Below, piece by piece: positions 8,599-15,916 of a DNA stretch of 23,130 bases. This stretch comes from JAFGTP01 sp964472715 (GTDB taxonomy: Bacteria; Fidelibacterota; UBA2242; JAFGTP01). The notes under the pieces are model-generated. The model searched no databases. It had not been told where the DNA came from and saw nothing but the letters and a program-made list of their open reading frames with translations. Both the position numbers and the translations under genes were made by a program. Within the stretch, counting starts at the first letter, position 1. Each line of letters begins with the position of its first letter. The DNA is taken from assembly GCA_964472715.1 (NCBI GenBank), contig CAYYMT010000056.1:1-23130 (forward strand), given 5' to 3'.

Positions 8599-9822
8599 CT
8601 AGTGCTTACAATTAAGTTTATAGATAAAGTAGATCGAAAAAGACAAAAATAGAATCGTGATCGCAAAAAATAGTGTAAATGAGAATTTTCCCACGATCCA
8701 GCCGCTGAAAATCGGATAAAGACCCGGTAGAATATTACCGGCGCCGGAAATACCGGTATAGAGCGCGCGGTTTTGGGTGTTAGTGACTTCCAGTAATACA
8801 CCGCCAATGGTCATGCGGTAAAACGCGAAGATCAGGCCGGCCAGTAAAAATATTTGGGGAAACAGATATGTTTCCGGTACAAAAATTACAAGTAGTGAAA
8901 TAATTATTGCTGATAATGAAGTGATGTATAACAGGTACCGGTATTTTAATTTTTTCGCGAAAATATAGAGGGTGCCGCCGGCGATTACGGATCCGATCAC
9001 TTTTAATAACAGGTAATTTCCAACAGCGGCATTGGCCACATCCATTTGATTCTTGGCAAAAAGGATCAGGAAAGGAAGCAAAACCAAAACAACTCCCTGT
9101 GTGTTCAGCACCAGTAAATAATATTTTAGCCGTTTATTACCTTTGATTTCTGTTGCTATTTTTGCTAGATAATTTTTAAAATGAGGGATTTTTAAGGCGT
9201 CGGCTTGGACCTCTCTGATCCGCCAAAATCCCAGCGAAGCAAGAGTCAGAAGAAAGCCGGCGCTGGTAAAAAGGAGGGTGTAGTTCTTTGGAAATCCATA
9301 GGTTTGTAATATTTTTCGCGCAAAATAAGCTGAGACCAGTACGCCAATACTGGAAATGATCTGCTTCATTGAAAAAAAGTGTTTTCGGTGGTTTTGAATA
9401 ATTGATTTTCCCAAAATATCCATATAATTGATATTGGCAAACCCGCCGCTCACAGCGAAAATCGCAATGAGAACAAAGATCAGCATAATTACTGTTCCGC
9501 CGCTAAAGGCATCAGCCGAGATAAACAAACCCGCCAGGGCAAGCAGTGAAAAAATGCGCAAATTGATTCCGAGAAGCAGAAATTTCTTTTTGAATAATTG
9601 ATTGCTCAGATAAGGCGCAAAAAAGAGCTGGGAAACCTGTCCGCTGCTGATCATCACGGCCGTCAGCAGACCCAGTTGCAGTGAACTTCCGCCGGCATCC
9701 AATATCATGGCCGGAATAACCGTATCAATATCCATGAAATTGTTGGCCAGCGCCAGAAAAACCGCATGCCAGAGAAAAGCGTAGAAATTGTTATTTGAAA
9801 CCTGTCTATCTAATGTCATCAT
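8599..9822 (-). CDS. Major facilitator superfamily transporter
   Basis: 407 aa, almost wholly hydrophobic, with about twelve predicted membrane helices and a central loop near 195-225. A conserved-looking N-terminal part (FLWHAVFLALANNFMDIDTVIPAMI) leads into a loop after helix 2 with FFAPYLSNQLFKKKFLL, resembling the MFS loop 2-3. Two ATGs are adjacent (9822 and 9819), neither with a strong ribosome binding site. It lies 69 bases after the PPOX gene and 91 before the flavoprotein gene on the same strand, so it may share a transcript with either. The substrate is unknown; nothing in the sequence points to a sugar or drug subgroup. Confidence 0.82.
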   Translation of the reverse strand: MMTLDRQVSNNNFYAFLWHAVFLALANNFMDIDTVIPAMILDAGGSSLQLGLLTAVMISSGQVSQLFFAPYLSNQLFKKKFLLLGINLRIFSLLALAGLFISADAFSGGTVIMLIFVLIAIFAVSGGFANINYMDILGKSIIQNHRKHFFSMKQIISSIGVLVSAYFARKILQTYGFPKNYTLLFTSAGFLLTLASLGFWRIREVQADALKIPHFKNYLAKIATEIKGNKRLKYYLLVLNTQGVVLVLLPFLILFAKNQMDVANAAVGNYLLLKVIGSVIAGGTLYIFAKKLKYRYLLYITSLSAIIISLLVIFVPETYLFPQIFLLAGLIFAFYRMTIGGVLLEVTNTQNRALYTGISGAGNILPGLYPIFSGWIVGKFSFTLFFAITILFLSFSIYFIYKLNCKH

Positions 9823-9891
9823 GTCACTTTTTTGAAATTAGAGGTGTTATATGCCTAATGGTTACTTTGATCAACGCCATTAATTATTGAA

Positions 9892-10266
9892 TCAAAGTTG
9901 TTTTGCACCGCTGTAGACCTCCTCAACCTTGATGATCGCAACGGCATGACCCGGCAACTTTTCCGGATTCCACTGTTTCATGTCATCAAAATATTTCCCG
10001 CGGACATGATATTGAATTGATCCCTTTAACTGGTAAGAGTGATCATCTTCAGTAATGAAAAGGACCGAAGCCATACTGTTATTATTAATGTTTTGTCTTG
10101 TCTTTGAGAAAAAGTTGTCTGCAATTAATAGAGTGTTGTTGTCGAAAAGTTTTACACAACTGGCATAGATTGCATTAGGGATATTTTTTTCATTTACGGT
10201 GGTAAAAACAATAGCGCCTTTTCTCTTTTTCCAACCGTCGATTACTTCCTGAGGTATTGATGTCAT
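9892..10266 (-). CDS. Pyridoxamine 5'-phosphate oxidase-like FMN-binding split-barrel protein
   Basis: 124 aa. The pattern of short strands (GAIVFTTVNEKNIPNAIYAS, NTLLIADNFFSKTRQNIN, MASVLFITE, YQLKGSIQYH) fits the PPOX/FMN-binding split-barrel family. Such small members bind FMN, F420 or haem and are often flavin reductases or stress proteins rather than true PNPOx. It is the last gene of a minus-strand operon, 9 bases after the CGGC protein gene. The context (metal exporter, CGGC protein, radical SAM protein) suggests a redox role linked to metal handling, which is inference. Confidence 0.78.
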   Translation of the reverse strand: MTSIPQEVIDGWKKRKGAIVFTTVNEKNIPNAIYASCVKLFDNNTLLIADNFFSKTRQNINNNSMASVLFITEDDHSYQLKGSIQYHVRGKYFDDMKQWNPEKLPGHAVAIIKVEEVYSGAKQL

Positions 10267-10275
10267 TGATTACTC

Positions 10276-10713
10276 CTAATTATAGTTCAGCCGGGTCTGT
10301 TGATCAGCCATTACCGGTTTTAAAATTTTTCCCCAGTCCTTGTTTTTCCAGGTTTGTAATTGTTTGTGATTAATCAGATATTTTTCCGGAATCGGATGGG
10401 TACCGTAAATCACATCAATATTCCAGTTTGTTTTGATGAAATCGTAAAAATATTTGATTCTCGGACATGGCGGATAACCCACGATCATACCGGTGGCGAA
10501 ATGCACATGAGTAGCGCCGTTCTTAATCATTTCGTCAATTGTGTACTCAATATTACCACCCGGACAGCCGCCGCAGGAGGTATAGCCCGCAATCTCCACT
10601 TCTTCATCTTTGTAAATGCTGAATGCGCCTTCGCGGTTCTGTAAAGCCCGAAAACATTTTCCTCCGGCGCAGCTGCTGTAACGGTCACAAATAATAATTC
10701 CGATCTTTTTCAT
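10276..10713 (-). CDS. CGGC domain protein
   Basis: 145 aa. It carries the family-defining S-CGGCPGG motif (C47, C50) and further Cys residues at C9 (IIICD), C15, C20 (SSCAGGKCF) and C83 (GYPPCPRI), plus H106 in YGTHP. CGGC domain proteins are small cytoplasmic proteins of anaerobes predicted to bind metal or an Fe-S cluster; none has a settled function to my knowledge. The six Cys are laid out in three clusters that could form one site. It sits 12 bases after the ArsP_2-type exporter gene and 9 before the PPOX gene, so it is co-transcribed with both. A metal-delivery or metal-sensing role for the exporter is a reasonable inference. Confidence 0.83.
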   Translation of the reverse strand: MKKIGIIICDRYSSCAGGKCFRALQNREGAFSIYKDEEVEIAGYTSCGGCPGGNIEYTIDEMIKNGATHVHFATGMIVGYPPCPRIKYFYDFIKTNWNIDVIYGTHPIPEKYLINHKQLQTWKNKDWGKILKPVMADQQTRLNYN

Positions 10714-10725
10714 TTTTCTCCCTCC

Positions 10726-11745
10726 TTAAACAATTTGGTAAATTAACAGGCCGGCAAGACCGGCAACTATTCCGATCACAAGATTGATCAGTTTGATAAC
10801 AATAAAATTTTTCCGTGATTCCGCCAGCATCGGCAGCATTCCGTGGCCGTCCTGAACGATGGAACTGGCCAGTAAAACCGGCAGGCTCACCAGACCTTGA
10901 GAATAAAATGTGACAAAGATCAGGTGCGGTCCGGATTCCGGTATCAATCCCAAAAGAGCCGCAATTAAGAGTATGATCAGCTGATTGCTCTCCATCCAAC
11001 TTTTTAAATCAACATGGGCAATGAGCAGGTTCATCACCAGCAGTGCTCCGAAAGTCCACAAAAATATGTGGGGAACATGCTTTTTGACCACATGTGCCCA
11101 CAAGTGCTCTTCTAAAAAATGTTCCGGCACTGTGATGACAATGAATAGTGATATCAGGTTAATGGCCAGAAAAGTGATGCGTTTCCAGTTCCATATTTCC
11201 GGCCCGAAATTGCCATTGATCAGACCGGCAATAAAAATTGTTATCAGCAATATCAGCACACCGCGCTGCAATGTCAGATGTTTCAGTTGGTTCAGAATTT
11301 CATCTCCGGGAAAACAATCACAAATTTCTTCTTCATGCAGTTCCAGTTCTTTGATACCGGTGTCAAATTTTAAAAATTTGTCGGTCAGCCAGGCGGCAAT
11401 TATTCCAATCATAAAAATCAGTGCTGTGATGACAATGGCAGTTTTCGGAATCATGGCAAACATGACAAAGGCTTCATCACCGCTGGTGGCGATCATAGCT
11501 GCCACAACCGCTCCAAAACTAAAAATACCATGTGAAAAAAGGGCCACTGCTGTAAAAGCCCCCAGGCAACCGGGTAACGCTCCCAGTATGGCGGCGGTCA
11601 GATATTGTTTCCAACGGTTTTCTTTTAAGGATTCCTGCCATAAGCCTTTGGTCTGGACATTGATATACTCAATGATCAGCATCATGACAAACACAAAACT
11701 GGTGATCATAATGGCGTGGTTCAGAGTCTTTAGGATCATAGTCAT
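10726..11745 (-). CDS. ArsP_2-type putative heavy-metal exporter (putative manganese transporter family)
   Basis: 339 aa and about ten membrane helices. It resembles the putative 10TM heavy-metal exporter family (ArsP_2, PF11449), members of which are often named putative manganese transporter. The protein is an internal duplication: residues 51-114 align without gaps with 262-325 (offset 211), sharing AAxLGxxP, SxGxxS, a Gly at 89/300, Lys at 101/312 and IVI at 104/315. The pore motifs differ between halves (SGDEA and QDGHG). A cytosolic or periplasmic loop between the halves has HEEEICDCFPGDE (C142, C144), a likely metal-binding site. Its ATG overlaps the stop of the radical SAM gene by one base (TAATG). 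The metal exported is not known from sequence. Confidence 0.8.
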   Translation of the reverse strand: MTMILKTLNHAIMITSFVFVMMLIIEYINVQTKGLWQESLKENRWKQYLTAAILGALPGCLGAFTAVALFSHGIFSFGAVVAAMIATSGDEAFVMFAMIPKTAIVITALIFMIGIIAAWLTDKFLKFDTGIKELELHEEEICDCFPGDEILNQLKHLTLQRGVLILLITIFIAGLINGNFGPEIWNWKRITFLAINLISLFIVITVPEHFLEEHLWAHVVKKHVPHIFLWTFGALLVMNLLIAHVDLKSWMESNQLIILLIAALLGLIPESGPHLIFVTFYSQGLVSLPVLLASSIVQDGHGMLPMLAESRKNFIVIKLINLVIGIVAGLAGLLIYQIV

Positions 11746-12671
11746 TAACCCTTTCGCCTGGTGTTGATTAGTCTGGCCGGTATAATATAATAATCCCCTT
11801 CGTAATATTCTTTGACAAATATGCCTTTTGATAATAATTCATCAACAGTTTCGTCAAAATTTCTGGCAATTCCCTGAGCTTGCGACAATCGCAGGGGATG
11901 CCTGGCCGCAATATTACTGATAGCTTCAGCAAGATTGTCATAATCACCGGCGCTGAAATTTCCCGATTCGGTAAAATTTAAAGTCGTGACATTGCTAATT
12001 AACTTTTGGGCATAAAGAAAAATTTCAGCATCGGGTTTTTCCACTTTTATCTGTGGCGGCCGGGTCGGGATCATTACAAAACTTTTTTCCGGCTGAATAG
12101 CGGTAATAATATTGCTGATTTTGTTGATTTCTTCCACCGTGTCATTGTAATCCTTTACCAGCATGTGTTCAGTCCAGATTTTTGTGTTGGTATTTTTACT
12201 GAAATCGATCAGGCCATCAATGATCGTAAAAAAATCCAGGTCTTTGTGCGGCCGGTTGATCTTTTTAAAGGTTTCCGCGCAACCGGCATCAATGGACGGT
12301 AAAATCAGGTCTGCCTCCACCAGAGCATCAGCCACTGCCGGTTGATAGATCAGTGAACTATTGGTGATAACCGCTGTCGGTATGTGAAATTCCTCTTTAC
12401 ATTTACGCAGCAGCCAGCCTAAATCAGAAGAGAGTGTCGGTTCGCCGTCACCGGCAAAAGTGATATAATCCGGTGACGATTTTTTGACTTCAAGGGCTAT
12501 TTCCTGAAGTATTTTATCTTTGTCGTAATAACTTTTCGGTTTTACTGAATATTTATCAGTTTTTCCAATCTGACAATAGACACAGGAGTAGGAACATGCT
12601 TTGGAGGGAATGGGACTGACGCCCAAAGAGCGACCTAATCTTCTGGAAGGAACCGGCCCGTAAATATACAT
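11745..12671 (-). CDS. Radical SAM protein (COG0731-like)
   Basis: 308 aa. GGAG lies 6 bases before the ATG. The N-terminus YGPVPSRRLGRSLGVSP and the cluster C26-x3-C30-x2-C33 (CSYSCVYC) are typical of a family of short radical SAM proteins related to COG0731. TFAGDGEPTL is the GGEP-like motif that contacts SAM. The C-terminal part (about 235-305, VDELLSKGIFVKEYYEGDYYI) looks like a winged-helix or small binding domain. It is the first gene of a four-gene operon with an ArsP_2-type exporter, a CGGC protein and a PPOX protein. The family's reaction is not established; a role in modifying a protein or a metal/metalloid compound handled by the exporter is only inferred from context. Confidence 0.85.
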   Translation of the reverse strand: MYIYGPVPSRRLGRSLGVSPIPSKACSYSCVYCQIGKTDKYSVKPKSYYDKDKILQEIALEVKKSSPDYITFAGDGEPTLSSDLGWLLRKCKEEFHIPTAVITNSSLIYQPAVADALVEADLILPSIDAGCAETFKKINRPHKDLDFFTIIDGLIDFSKNTNTKIWTEHMLVKDYNDTVEEINKISNIITAIQPEKSFVMIPTRPPQIKVEKPDAEIFLYAQKLISNVTTLNFTESGNFSAGDYDNLAEAISNIAARHPLRLSQAQGIARNFDETVDELLSKGIFVKEYYEGDYYIIPARLINTRRKG

Positions 12672-12708
12672 TTTTTACTCCGACAATTTATTTTCTCTGA
12701 TTCAAAAT

Positions 12709-12743
12709 TACAAAAAGAAGGCGACAATTGAAATTGCCACCTT
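12709..12743 (-). terminator. Rho-independent terminator of the MPxGD operon
   Basis: The arms 12718-12729 and 12732-12743 form a 12-bp stem. The two mismatches seen on the plus strand become G-U pairs on the minus strand, and CTTTTTG follows only on the minus strand, so it is directional. It lies 58 bases past the 108-aa gene stop and only 46 bases before the radical SAM gene start, so any read-through would feed that operon. Confidence 0.7.
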
Positions 12744-12800
12744 CCATTGGCGAAAAGAATAATTTACTTTAGCAAGCCTGCTATAATTACAGTATCCCGT

Positions 12801-13127
12801 TTATTCTTTTTCCAGGTCTTCAATTCTTTTGTTAATGGCTTCCAGGCTGTTTTTCATATCGTCAGCCTGTCCTTTTAACAGTTCCAGTTCCTGTTCTCTG
12901 GAATAAGCCGGTGCTGCCGGATAATAGGGTTGAGGATAGTTGGCTCTCCAGGCGTAGCCGCGACCACGCCCCATGCCACGTCCGGATCCCATTCCACGTC
13001 CGAAACCGGCACCACCCCGTGGTGTTCCTTTTACAAATCCCGGGCTGTCATAACCGGCGCAATATCCTAACCCTCTTCCTGTCATAGCTCCGAACCCTTC
13101 CGGGCCTCTTCTGTCACCTCTTGGCAT
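12801..13127 (-). CDS. Gly/Arg-rich MPRGD small protein with C-terminal coiled coil (DUF5320-like)
   Basis: 108 aa. AGGAG lies 9 bases before the ATG. The N-terminus MPRGDRRGPEGFGAMTGRGLGYC is typical of small Gly/Arg-rich proteins of anaerobes annotated DUF5320, often encoded near Mrp/MinD-type ATPases and NifX-like iron-molybdenum cofactor binding proteins. The middle (38-60) is a run of GxGRGMG units, then a Pro/Tyr patch (PQPYYPAAPAY). The last 33 residues form an acidic-basic coiled coil (EQELELLKGQADDMKNSLEA). One Cys (C23) is present. It is the second gene of a two-gene unit, 17 bases after the shorter paralogue and followed by a terminator. Function unknown; a metal or nucleic-acid scaffold is a guess. 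Confidence 0.82.
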   Translation of the reverse strand: MPRGDRRGPEGFGAMTGRGLGYCAGYDSPGFVKGTPRGGAGFGRGMGSGRGMGRGRGYAWRANYPQPYYPAAPAYSREQELELLKGQADDMKNSLEAINKRIEDLEKE

Positions 13128-13144
13128 AATTCATTCTCCTTATA

Positions 13145-13318
13145 TTAATTATTTCTATTTCTTCTACCACCCTGACCTCTGCCTGAGCTGCGGTCATTGG
13201 TGTGTTGTCGGCGCGGACGGCCAATATTCCGGCCGGATTCATTTCCGGCGGATTTTCCTAATCCGCGTCCGGTTTTCGGCCCTTTTCCTTCCGGGCCTGT
13301 TTGATCACCTTTTGGCAT
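13145..13318 (-). CDS. 57-aa Gly/Arg-rich MPKGD small protein, paralogue of the next gene
   Basis: An intact short frame from ATG at 13318 to TAA at 13145, with AAGGAG 9 bases before the start. The product begins MPKGDQTGPEGKGPKTGRGL, matching its downstream neighbour at MP(K/R)GD, GPEG and TGRGLG. It then becomes a basic Gly/Arg/Asn-rich tail (SGRGQGGRRNRNN) with no Cys, no membrane segment and no coiled coil. It lacks the GRGMG repeats and the coiled coil of the 108-aa protein. It is the first gene after the twin-operator promoter, so the most directly controlled product. The shared N-terminal motif and good ribosome binding site make it a real gene despite its size. Function unknown. Confidence 0.82.
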   Translation of the reverse strand: MPKGDQTGPEGKGPKTGRGLGKSAGNESGRNIGRPRRQHTNDRSSGRGQGGRRNRNN

Positions 13319-13366
13319 AATGCTTCTCCTTCTGTTCTCATTAGCTAAATCTTCAAAGATCTATAT

Positions 13367-13414
13367 TGAACCATGGTTCATAATAAATATAATGAACTAT
13401 GGTTCACAAGTCAA
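13367..13414 (-). promoter_or_regulatory. Sigma70-type promoter with two palindromic operators
   Basis: Read on the minus strand, TTGACT (13414-13409), 17 bases, then TATATT (13391-13386). The palindrome TGAACCATAGTTCA (13393-13406, one broken pair) fills the spacer. The perfect 14-bp palindrome TGAACCATGGTTCA (13367-13380) covers the expected start site. The centres are 26 bases apart. This is a classic repressor layout and drives the two MPxGD genes. The repressor is not in the window. Confidence 0.78.
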
Positions 13415-13439
13415 GGCCTAATTGGAAAAATTTGGTTCG
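13385..13439. repeat. 55-base duplication at gap, left copy
   Basis: Identical, base for base, to 13540-13594 on the other side of 100 Ns. Exactly 55 bases, ending at the gap. Most simply an unmerged k-mer overlap between contigs, not a biological repeat. It contains the upstream operator and promoter boxes. Confidence 0.92.
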
Positions 13440-13539
13440 NNNNNNNNNNNNNNNNNNNNNNNNNNNNNNNNNNNNNNNNNNNNNNNNNNNNNNNNNNNNN
13501 NNNNNNNNNNNNNNNNNNNNNNNNNNNNNNNNNNNNNNN
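13440..13539. other. Assembly gap, 100 N
   Basis: One hundred Ns between two identical 55-base flanks. Probably contains no missing sequence. Confidence 0.95.
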
Positions 13540-13594
13540 AAATATAATGAACTATGGTTCACAAGTCAAGGCCTAATTGGAAAAATTTGGTTCG
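13540..13594. repeat. 55-base duplication at gap, right copy
   Basis: Second copy of 13385-13439, starting immediately after the gap. With one copy and the Ns removed, the divergent intergenic region between the MPKGD gene and the TonB receptor shrinks from 408 to 253 bases. Confidence 0.92.
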
Positions 13595-13726
13595 CTTTAT
13601 TCACTTTTTATTCCTTGTAGAATGACTTTAATTTCTTTTTCTTTACAGATTGATTCTTTATTATTAAGATGATCGTTATTAGCAAGTATAGCATCACTTA
13701 TTTGCTGCACATAAAGGATTTTTAGT

Positions 13727-15916
13727 ATGAGTAATTTTAAAAAAAACACGATCAGTTTCGGACGGCTTATTTTTGTTTTATTATTGTTGTATTGTCCAGC
13801 ATTGTTATCGGCTGATAAAATTCCCGGCTACATCATTGATGCAAAGACCGGAAAACCGGTCAATAATATCAATATAATGATTCGGGATACCGAATTTGGC
13901 ACAACCACCAATGAGCGGGGATATTTTGAGTTGAATGTTACCGGTTTTAAAGAAAATCATGATATAATCTTTTCCCATGTGGGATATGAAAAACTGGTCA
14001 TCTCCATAGGAAAATGTAAAGATATGGAAACTATTCTGATGATACCCTCAGATATCAAGTTTGACAAAATACAAATTGAAGGAAAAGCAAAATCAGAATA
14101 TAGCCAGACAATTAATAACGAAATTACGATTCTCAGCGAAAAGGAATTCAATTCCGGCGGCTATCTGGATGCAGCCGATTTGATCGTAACAAAAAATAGT
14201 GTGATGATCGATGAAACCCTAAGCGGGCGAAAGACCATTTCGGTTCGCGGCGCTAATCCTGAAGAAACGCTGATCCTTTATGATGGTATTAAAATCAACA
14301 GTAGTTTTAATAATATTTTTGACCTTTCCCTGTTAAACCCGGCGACTTTGTCCCAGATTGATATCATTAAAGGGGGGAATCTGGCAACCTTCGACGGTAT
14401 CGGATCAGCCGCGGTGATCAATTTTATTCCGAAACTGGAGCAGGATTATTTACTGCGTTTTCAACAGCGGTTTGGCTCTTACAATTCCGGTGACTGGGGG
14501 GCAAATTTTTATAAAAAACTATGGAATTTTAAGATTTTCGCGTCAATGACAGAAGGCGCTTCCAGTCTTTACTATGCCGGCACCGATACTGTTGAAGAAA
14601 CAATTGACCGCACAAATTCAAACGTCACCATCAATACAAAATACGATTTCAATCTCCTGGGGTCGGAAAATTATTTGAAAGGAAATTATATTAAATCAGG
14701 GCGGAATTATTATAATGAAGCCTACAGGGATACCATTGAAAAAAAACAGGACCTGATAACTGTCAAATATGGTGGTAATTTTCATGAAAAAGGCGAGGTG
14801 ATTATAGCCTATTCGTCAAATCTGGAAACAGAAGACCACTGGTTTGGTTTGACAGGATTTCAGAATGTGGAGAATGACAACAATCTTTATCAATTCGAGT
14901 ATATATTACCGATAAAATCAGCCGAGGTTTTTGCCGGGTTTAAGCGAGATGAGATCCGCTCTGAACTGGACGAGTTCTTTAGTTTTATCAATAATAAGAC
15001 AGCGGAATTAACCCGTGCGAGCAATGACCTTTCCGCCGGATTCAGGATCAATAATGAGGACCGCAATCCGCTGTTTGACATGAAAAGCATCGGCGTCAAT
15101 TATTCTTACAAAATGATCCGTGATGAGGGCGATTCCAGTTTCGCCATCAATGATCAGTTTGAGCATAATAAAAGTTCATACATGATATCAACGCTTTTCG
15201 GTGGAGAAACAGAACATTTTTATTTCAGTACCCATGTCAATTACAGTAATGATTTTCGCCTGCCGACTCCTTATCAGATGCTCCTGTCGCAGCATTACCA
15301 GAGCGATATAAATACAGACCGGCCAATGCTGCTGGAGAACAAGAGGAACACCGAGATTGGCGTCGAAGTTCATGGCAAGAGTACCCGGTTTAACTGGCTT
15401 TTTTCGGGAATCTTTTTTAGCAATCGTTACAGTAATAAATACCGGGAAATACAACTCAGCCGCAGCCCGATTGTTTTTCTGGACAATTATAAAGATGCGG
15501 AAATTTCCGGAATAGAGGGGCGCTTGCAGGCCGGGGTTTTTGAAAACCTGGTCCAATTAGGAGCCAATTACAACCACAACCTGATCGATGATAAAAGCGC
15601 TTTTCCTTTTAAACTGACATCGAAATTTTCCGGCGATCTGTCTCTGAACCGGAAATATTTATCCACTCGCATTGTCTGGTTTAATGAATCCCAGCGCACG
15701 GGAATCATTTACTATCCAGAGGAAGGATTGAAAGAAATCCAACTGGATGAATTTGCAAATCTGGATGTGCATGTCAGAGGGAATATTGACATCTGGCGAA
15801 CCAATTTATTTTGTGCCTTTAGCGCCAGAAATTTACTGGGAGGGGAATTGATCAAAGAGGGAATTGCCATTCGCGACCGGCGATTTTATTTAACTGTCGG
15901 AATTGAGGTGAAATAA
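13727..15916 (+). CDS. TonB-dependent outer-membrane receptor
   Basis: 729 aa. AAAGGA precedes the ATG. A signal peptide (about 1-29, ending ALLSA) leads to a carboxypeptidase-regulatory-like domain (about 32-113: IPGYIIDAKTGKPVNNINI, TTTNERGYFELNV, SHVGYEKLVI). The plug domain (about 125-230) has TISVRGANPEETLILYDGI, NPATLSQIDIIKGGN and GSAAVINFI. The remaining 500 residues alternate aromatic and polar residues as a TonB barrel does. Such receptors import cofactors, metal chelates or oligomers with TonB energy. The layout resembles BtuB-size receptors more than the roughly 1000-aa SusC type. The downstream lipoprotein gene overlaps by one base (TAATG). The ligand is unknown; the nearby metal exporter and MPxGD genes make a metal or cofactor possible. 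Confidence 0.9.
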   Translation: MSNFKKNTISFGRLIFVLLLLYCPALLSADKIPGYIIDAKTGKPVNNINIMIRDTEFGTTTNERGYFELNVTGFKENHDIIFSHVGYEKLVISIGKCKDMETILMIPSDIKFDKIQIEGKAKSEYSQTINNEITILSEKEFNSGGYLDAADLIVTKNSVMIDETLSGRKTISVRGANPEETLILYDGIKINSSFNNIFDLSLLNPATLSQIDIIKGGNLATFDGIGSAAVINFIPKLEQDYLLRFQQRFGSYNSGDWGANFYKKLWNFKIFASMTEGASSLYYAGTDTVEETIDRTNSNVTINTKYDFNLLGSENYLKGNYIKSGRNYYNEAYRDTIEKKQDLITVKYGGNFHEKGEVIIAYSSNLETEDHWFGLTGFQNVENDNNLYQFEYILPIKSAEVFAGFKRDEIRSELDEFFSFINNKTAELTRASNDLSAGFRINNEDRNPLFDMKSIGVNYSYKMIRDEGDSSFAINDQFEHNKSSYMISTLFGGETEHFYFSTHVNYSNDFRLPTPYQMLLSQHYQSDINTDRPMLLENKRNTEIGVEVHGKSTRFNWLFSGIFFSNRYSNKYREIQLSRSPIVFLDNYKDAEISGIEGRLQAGVFENLVQLGANYNHNLIDDKSAFPFKLTSKFSGDLSLNRKYLSTRIVWFNESQRTGIIYYPEEGLKEIQLDEFANLDVHVRGNIDIWRTNLFCAFSARNLLGGELIKEGIAIRDRRFYLTVGIEVK

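Noticed and set aside
13540..13594. Second copy of the operator and promoter facing the TonB receptor
   Set aside because: It is an exact 55-base assembly duplicate, so it should not be counted as an independent regulatory site.
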